A DNA stretch of 24,760 nucleotides, taken from assembly GCA_017451975.1 (NCBI GenBank), contig JAFTNI010000033.1, positions 1-24,760 on the forward strand. Reading direction: 5' to 3'. This DNA is from Clostridia bacterium. Its GTDB lineage: Bacteria; Bacillota; Clostridia; Oscillospirales; CAG-272. The translations under genes and the position numbers were made by a program. The notes beneath the pieces were generated by a model. The model saw nothing but the letters and a program-made list of their open reading frames with translations, did not search any database and was not told the DNA's origin. Below, one piece after another: positions 22,167-24,760 of the stretch (position 1 is its first letter; every line of letters begins with the position of its first letter).

Positions 22167-23333
22167 ATGAAAGCATCATTCGAAAAAGAAGCCTTGCTTC
22201 TCGCTATCACCCGCTCGCTTGGCTGCGTTGCGGAAAAGATGACAAGCGTTATAGAGGGCATATATATAAATACGGTTGGCGATGACCGTTGTCAGATTTG
22301 TGCATACGATATAGAAAAAGGTATAAAGATCGAAATCAGCGCAACCGTGGCGGAACCGGGTAGCCTTGTAATCAACGGCGCGAAGCTCGCTTCCATTGTA
22401 AAATTCATGCCGGGCGAGGTTACGCTTGAAACGGGCGAAAATAATATAATCACCGTTTCCTCCGGCCGTTCCAAGTTCCAGCTTCACTACCTTCCGGGCA
22501 GCGATTTCCCGAAAATTCCCGAATTTTCGCCCGAAAGACATTTCTCGCTCCCCCAGAAGCTGCTTCGTAAAATTATAAACCAGACTTCTTTCGCAATTTC
22601 CGGCGACGAAACAAGACCTGCGCTCACTGGCCTTTACATTGAAATCAACCCCGATAAAATCAAAGCCGTTGCGTGCGACAGCTTCCGCCTTGCTATCCGC
22701 GAAGTAAATACGAAAACAGATATATATTCGAAAACGGGCGAAGAAGAGCTTTACTTTATCATTCCCGGCAAAACTCTTTCCGAGCTTTCCCGCCTTCTTG
22801 AAGATAAAGACGACCCGATAAAGTTCAGCCTTACGAGAAAGCACATAATTTTCTCGCTTAAAATGAAATACGGCACGGAAGAAAAGGAAACGGTTATGTT
22901 CTCCCGCCTCGTAGACGCAAACTATATAGAATACGAAAGATTTATTCCGAAGGAAAGCAAAACTTTCGTTAAAGTAGACCGCGACGCACTTGAAGATGCG
23001 CTCGAAAGAGCTTCTCTTGTAACAGAGGATAGAGTTCAGGGCCAGGTAAAGAGCGTTGTTAAGTTCAATTTTGCAGACCAGATGCTCCACATTTCCGCTA
23101 TTTCCATAAACGGTAAGTTCTTCGATGAAATTCCCGTGGAAAAAACGGGCGGCGACCTTGAAATAGGCTTTGCCTGCAAATATCTTATCGAAATTTTGCG
23201 CGGTACAGACCAGCCCACGCTCCGCCTTGCGCTCACCTCCTCTCTTATGAGCATGGTTATCGAGGGCGAAAGCGAAGAAGGTGATACGAAATTCCTCTAC
23301 CTCGCGCTCCCCATGAAGATGAGAGATAACTGA
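22167..23333 (+). CDS. dnaN: DnaN, DNA polymerase III beta sliding clamp
   Basis: The ring-shaped clamp tethers DNA polymerase III and many repair proteins. The product is 388 residues, somewhat longer than the roughly 366-380 usual, with the three repeated clamp domains. Typical segments are PGSDFPKIPEF, SFAISGDETRPALTGLYIE and VACDSFRLAIRE, ending in FLYLALPMKMRDN (the clamp's C-terminal M-P-x-R element in variant form). AAAGGGG precedes ATG 22167. The TGA stop is separated from the recF ATG by one base, so translational coupling is likely. Confidence 0.97.
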   Translation: MKASFEKEALLLAITRSLGCVAEKMTSVIEGIYINTVGDDRCQICAYDIEKGIKIEISATVAEPGSLVINGAKLASIVKFMPGEVTLETGENNIITVSSGRSKFQLHYLPGSDFPKIPEFSPERHFSLPQKLLRKIINQTSFAISGDETRPALTGLYIEINPDKIKAVACDSFRLAIREVNTKTDIYSKTGEEELYFIIPGKTLSELSRLLEDKDDPIKFSLTRKHIIFSLKMKYGTEEKETVMFSRLVDANYIEYERFIPKESKTFVKVDRDALEDALERASLVTEDRVQGQVKSVVKFNFADQMLHISAISINGKFFDEIPVEKTGGDLEIGFACKYLIEILRGTDQPTLRLALTSSLMSMVIEGESEEGDTKFLYLALPMKMRDN

Positions 23334-23334
23334 T

Positions 23335-24462
23335 ATGTACCTGGAGAACGCTGTTTTTGAAAATTTCAGAAATATAGAAAAGGTTTCCTTTACCTTCAGC
23401 CGCGGCGTGAATATTTTCTATGGCAATAACGCGCAGGGGAAAACGAATGTGCTTGAAGGAATTTACCTTTTCGCGGGCGGAAAAAGCTTCCGCCATGCGC
23501 GCGAGCGCGATATGGTCTGCTTTGAAAAGGAAAACGCGCGCGTGGGTATTGCCTACGCTACAGAGGAGCGCACCAATAAAATGGAAATGCGTATTTTCCG
23601 CGATGCCAAGAAGCAGATGTACAAAAACGGTGTTAAAATTCTGCGCGCGGCAGATTTTATAGGCAATTTCAAGGCGGTACTTTTCTTTCCTGACCACCTT
23701 GGTATAGTGAAAAACGAGCCGTCGGGGCGCCGCGCGTTTATAGACGGTGCGGTTTCCCAACTCAGCCCCTCGTACCTTGCAGCTCTTCTGGAATACGGCA
23801 AGCTTCTGGAGCAGCGCAACGCGCTTCTGAAAAATTACCAGAGCTACGGCGCTTCCTTTGATATCACCCTTTCCGTGCTTTCGGAAAGGCTGGCATCATG
23901 CGCGGCTAAAATAACCTCAGTCCGTGCGGAATACCTTTCACGCCTTGCTGAAATTGTAGATTCCTGCCTTGCCGATATGACGGGAAGCGCAGAGCATATC
24001 TCTTTTGAATATAATACGAGCATTGGAAAAAACCCCGAATGCGCGCTTACCGATGTTTCAGAAAATGAAGAAAAATACAGAAAATCGTTTGCCGTAAACG
24101 TGGAAAAAGAAAAAATTCTGGGCGTTACACTTTCGGGCAGCCATAAAGATGATTTTGAAATAAAGCTAAACGGTAAATCGGCAAAGCTCTTCTGCTCGCA
24201 AGGGCAGCAAAGAAGCATAGCTCTTGCCATGAAGCTCGCAGAGGGGGAAATCTCTCGCGAGCGAAGCGGCGAACTGCCTGTGTTTCTTTTTGACGACGTG
24301 CTTTCCGAGCTTGATTCGGAGCGCAAGAAATATATACTTTCCCGCCTTGCGGGCAGGCAGGTTATAATCACCTCCTGCGCGGAAAGCGATTTCGATAAAG
24401 CCATAAGCGGCAGCGAAGCGAAGAAAATATATGTCGAGCACGGCACGTTCAGGGAAGAGTGA
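23335..24462 (+). CDS. recF: RecF, recombinational repair ATPase
   Basis: This SMC-like ATPase with RecO and RecR loads RecA on gapped DNA. The 375-residue product has Walker A GNNAQGKTN (30-38), GGKSFRHARERDMV, SGSHKDDFEI, the ABC-type signature CSQGQQRSIALAMKLAEGE and the Walker B/D-loop VFLFDDVLSELDSERKKYIL. It starts 1 nt after the dnaN stop without an obvious ribosome site of its own. The S4-domain gene (rlbA/yaaA) that often separates dnaN and recF in Firmicutes is absent. Confidence 0.97.
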   Translation: MYLENAVFENFRNIEKVSFTFSRGVNIFYGNNAQGKTNVLEGIYLFAGGKSFRHARERDMVCFEKENARVGIAYATEERTNKMEMRIFRDAKKQMYKNGVKILRAADFIGNFKAVLFFPDHLGIVKNEPSGRRAFIDGAVSQLSPSYLAALLEYGKLLEQRNALLKNYQSYGASFDITLSVLSERLASCAAKITSVRAEYLSRLAEIVDSCLADMTGSAEHISFEYNTSIGKNPECALTDVSENEEKYRKSFAVNVEKEKILGVTLSGSHKDDFEIKLNGKSAKLFCSQGQQRSIALAMKLAEGEISRERSGELPVFLFDDVLSELDSERKKYILSRLAGRQVIITSCAESDFDKAISGSEAKKIYVEHGTFREE

Positions 24463-24556
24463 AAAAAATCTGTATACTGCCGTTTGCCCTGCGGGTTTCG
24501 GCTTCGCAACGGTAAAATGTTGATGCGCTCAAGATGACCGCGGTAAAAAAATAACT

Positions 24557-24742
24557 ATGAAAAATATGTACCTTCATATAGGAAATAATAAAATCGTACG
24601 CACGCGCGACGTTATCGGCATATTCGATGCCGATACGGCTACGGTTTCCAAAACGACGCGCGCATACCTCTCCGAAAAGGAAAAAAGCGGCGTGCTCACC
24701 ACGGCTACAGACGAAGTGCCACGCGCCTTCGTGCTTTACTGA
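24557..24742 (+). CDS. remB: RemB-like DUF370 protein
   Basis: This 61-residue protein resembles YaaB/RemB of Bacillus, a regulator of extracellular-matrix genes encoded in the same dnaA-dnaN-recF operon. The family pattern MYLHIGNNKIVRTRDVIGIFD is plain at the N-terminus, ending with PRAFVLY. Family members begin at the second Met, so the real start may be ATG 24566 instead of 24557. Neither has a good ribosome site. It is shorter than Bacillus RemB. A 94-nt gap with no other gene separates it from recF. Confidence 0.85.
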   Translation: MKNMYLHIGNNKIVRTRDVIGIFDADTATVSKTTRAYLSEKEKSGVLTTATDEVPRAFVLY

Positions 24743-24760
24743 GATAAGAAAAACGAAAAC

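Overview
The window looks like the chromosomal replication-origin neighbourhood of a Firmicute of class Clostridia, most likely an uncultivated gut-type lineage. Support comes from dnaA-dnaN-recF-remB, mnmG-rsmG-(noc-like)-parS-parA-parB, a Xaa-Pro peptidase/efp/CD1247-type zinc-ribbon cluster, a PrsA-like lipoprotein, mainly TAA stop codons and consensus SigA-type promoters. The genus cannot be told from the sequence. No tRNA, rRNA, CRISPR array or transposase was seen.

Layout. 1-8.0 kb is all on the plus strand: the 3' part of mnmG, rsmG, a divergent ParB-family gene at the noc position, a cluster of four parS-like palindromes, parA, parB, serS, an unknown two-span membrane protein and a ribokinase. 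8.0-15.6 kb is all on the minus strand: a PrsA/SurA-like lipoprotein, an acidic zinc-ribbon protein, efp carrying two in-frame TAA codons, a Xaa-Pro peptidase, an SbcD/YhaO-type nuclease and a GH78 alpha-L-rhamnosidase. 15.9-18.0 kb carries ymdB and an adenosylhomocysteinase (plus). 18.0-18.45 kb is a gene-free stretch filled by an inverted pair of a structured repeat. Then come alaA (minus), dnaA (plus), oriC (21.4-22.15 kb, itself carrying a third copy of the repeat), dnaN, recF and remB.

How it fits together. DnaA, the DnaA-box cluster, a DnaA-trio-like run and an all-A/T tract in the dnaA-dnaN gap form a Bacillus-like origin. ParA, ParB and the parS cluster 18 kb away segregate the origin. 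The mnmG-to-parB block reads toward oriC on the same strand as dnaA, opposite to the usual Firmicute arrangement, which suggests a local inversion.

Most notable observations: (1) a dispersed, roughly 160-210-nt structured repeat with an invariant asymmetric internal loop and compensatory stem changes, in three copies near or in oriC and not matched to any family I know; (2) an otherwise perfect 185-codon efp interrupted by TAA at codons 80 and 86; (3) a ParB paralogue that has lost a CTP-binding motif, preceded by a 30-bp perfect palindrome covering its -10 and ribosome-binding site, and followed by parS sites, one of which doubles as a terminator hairpin.
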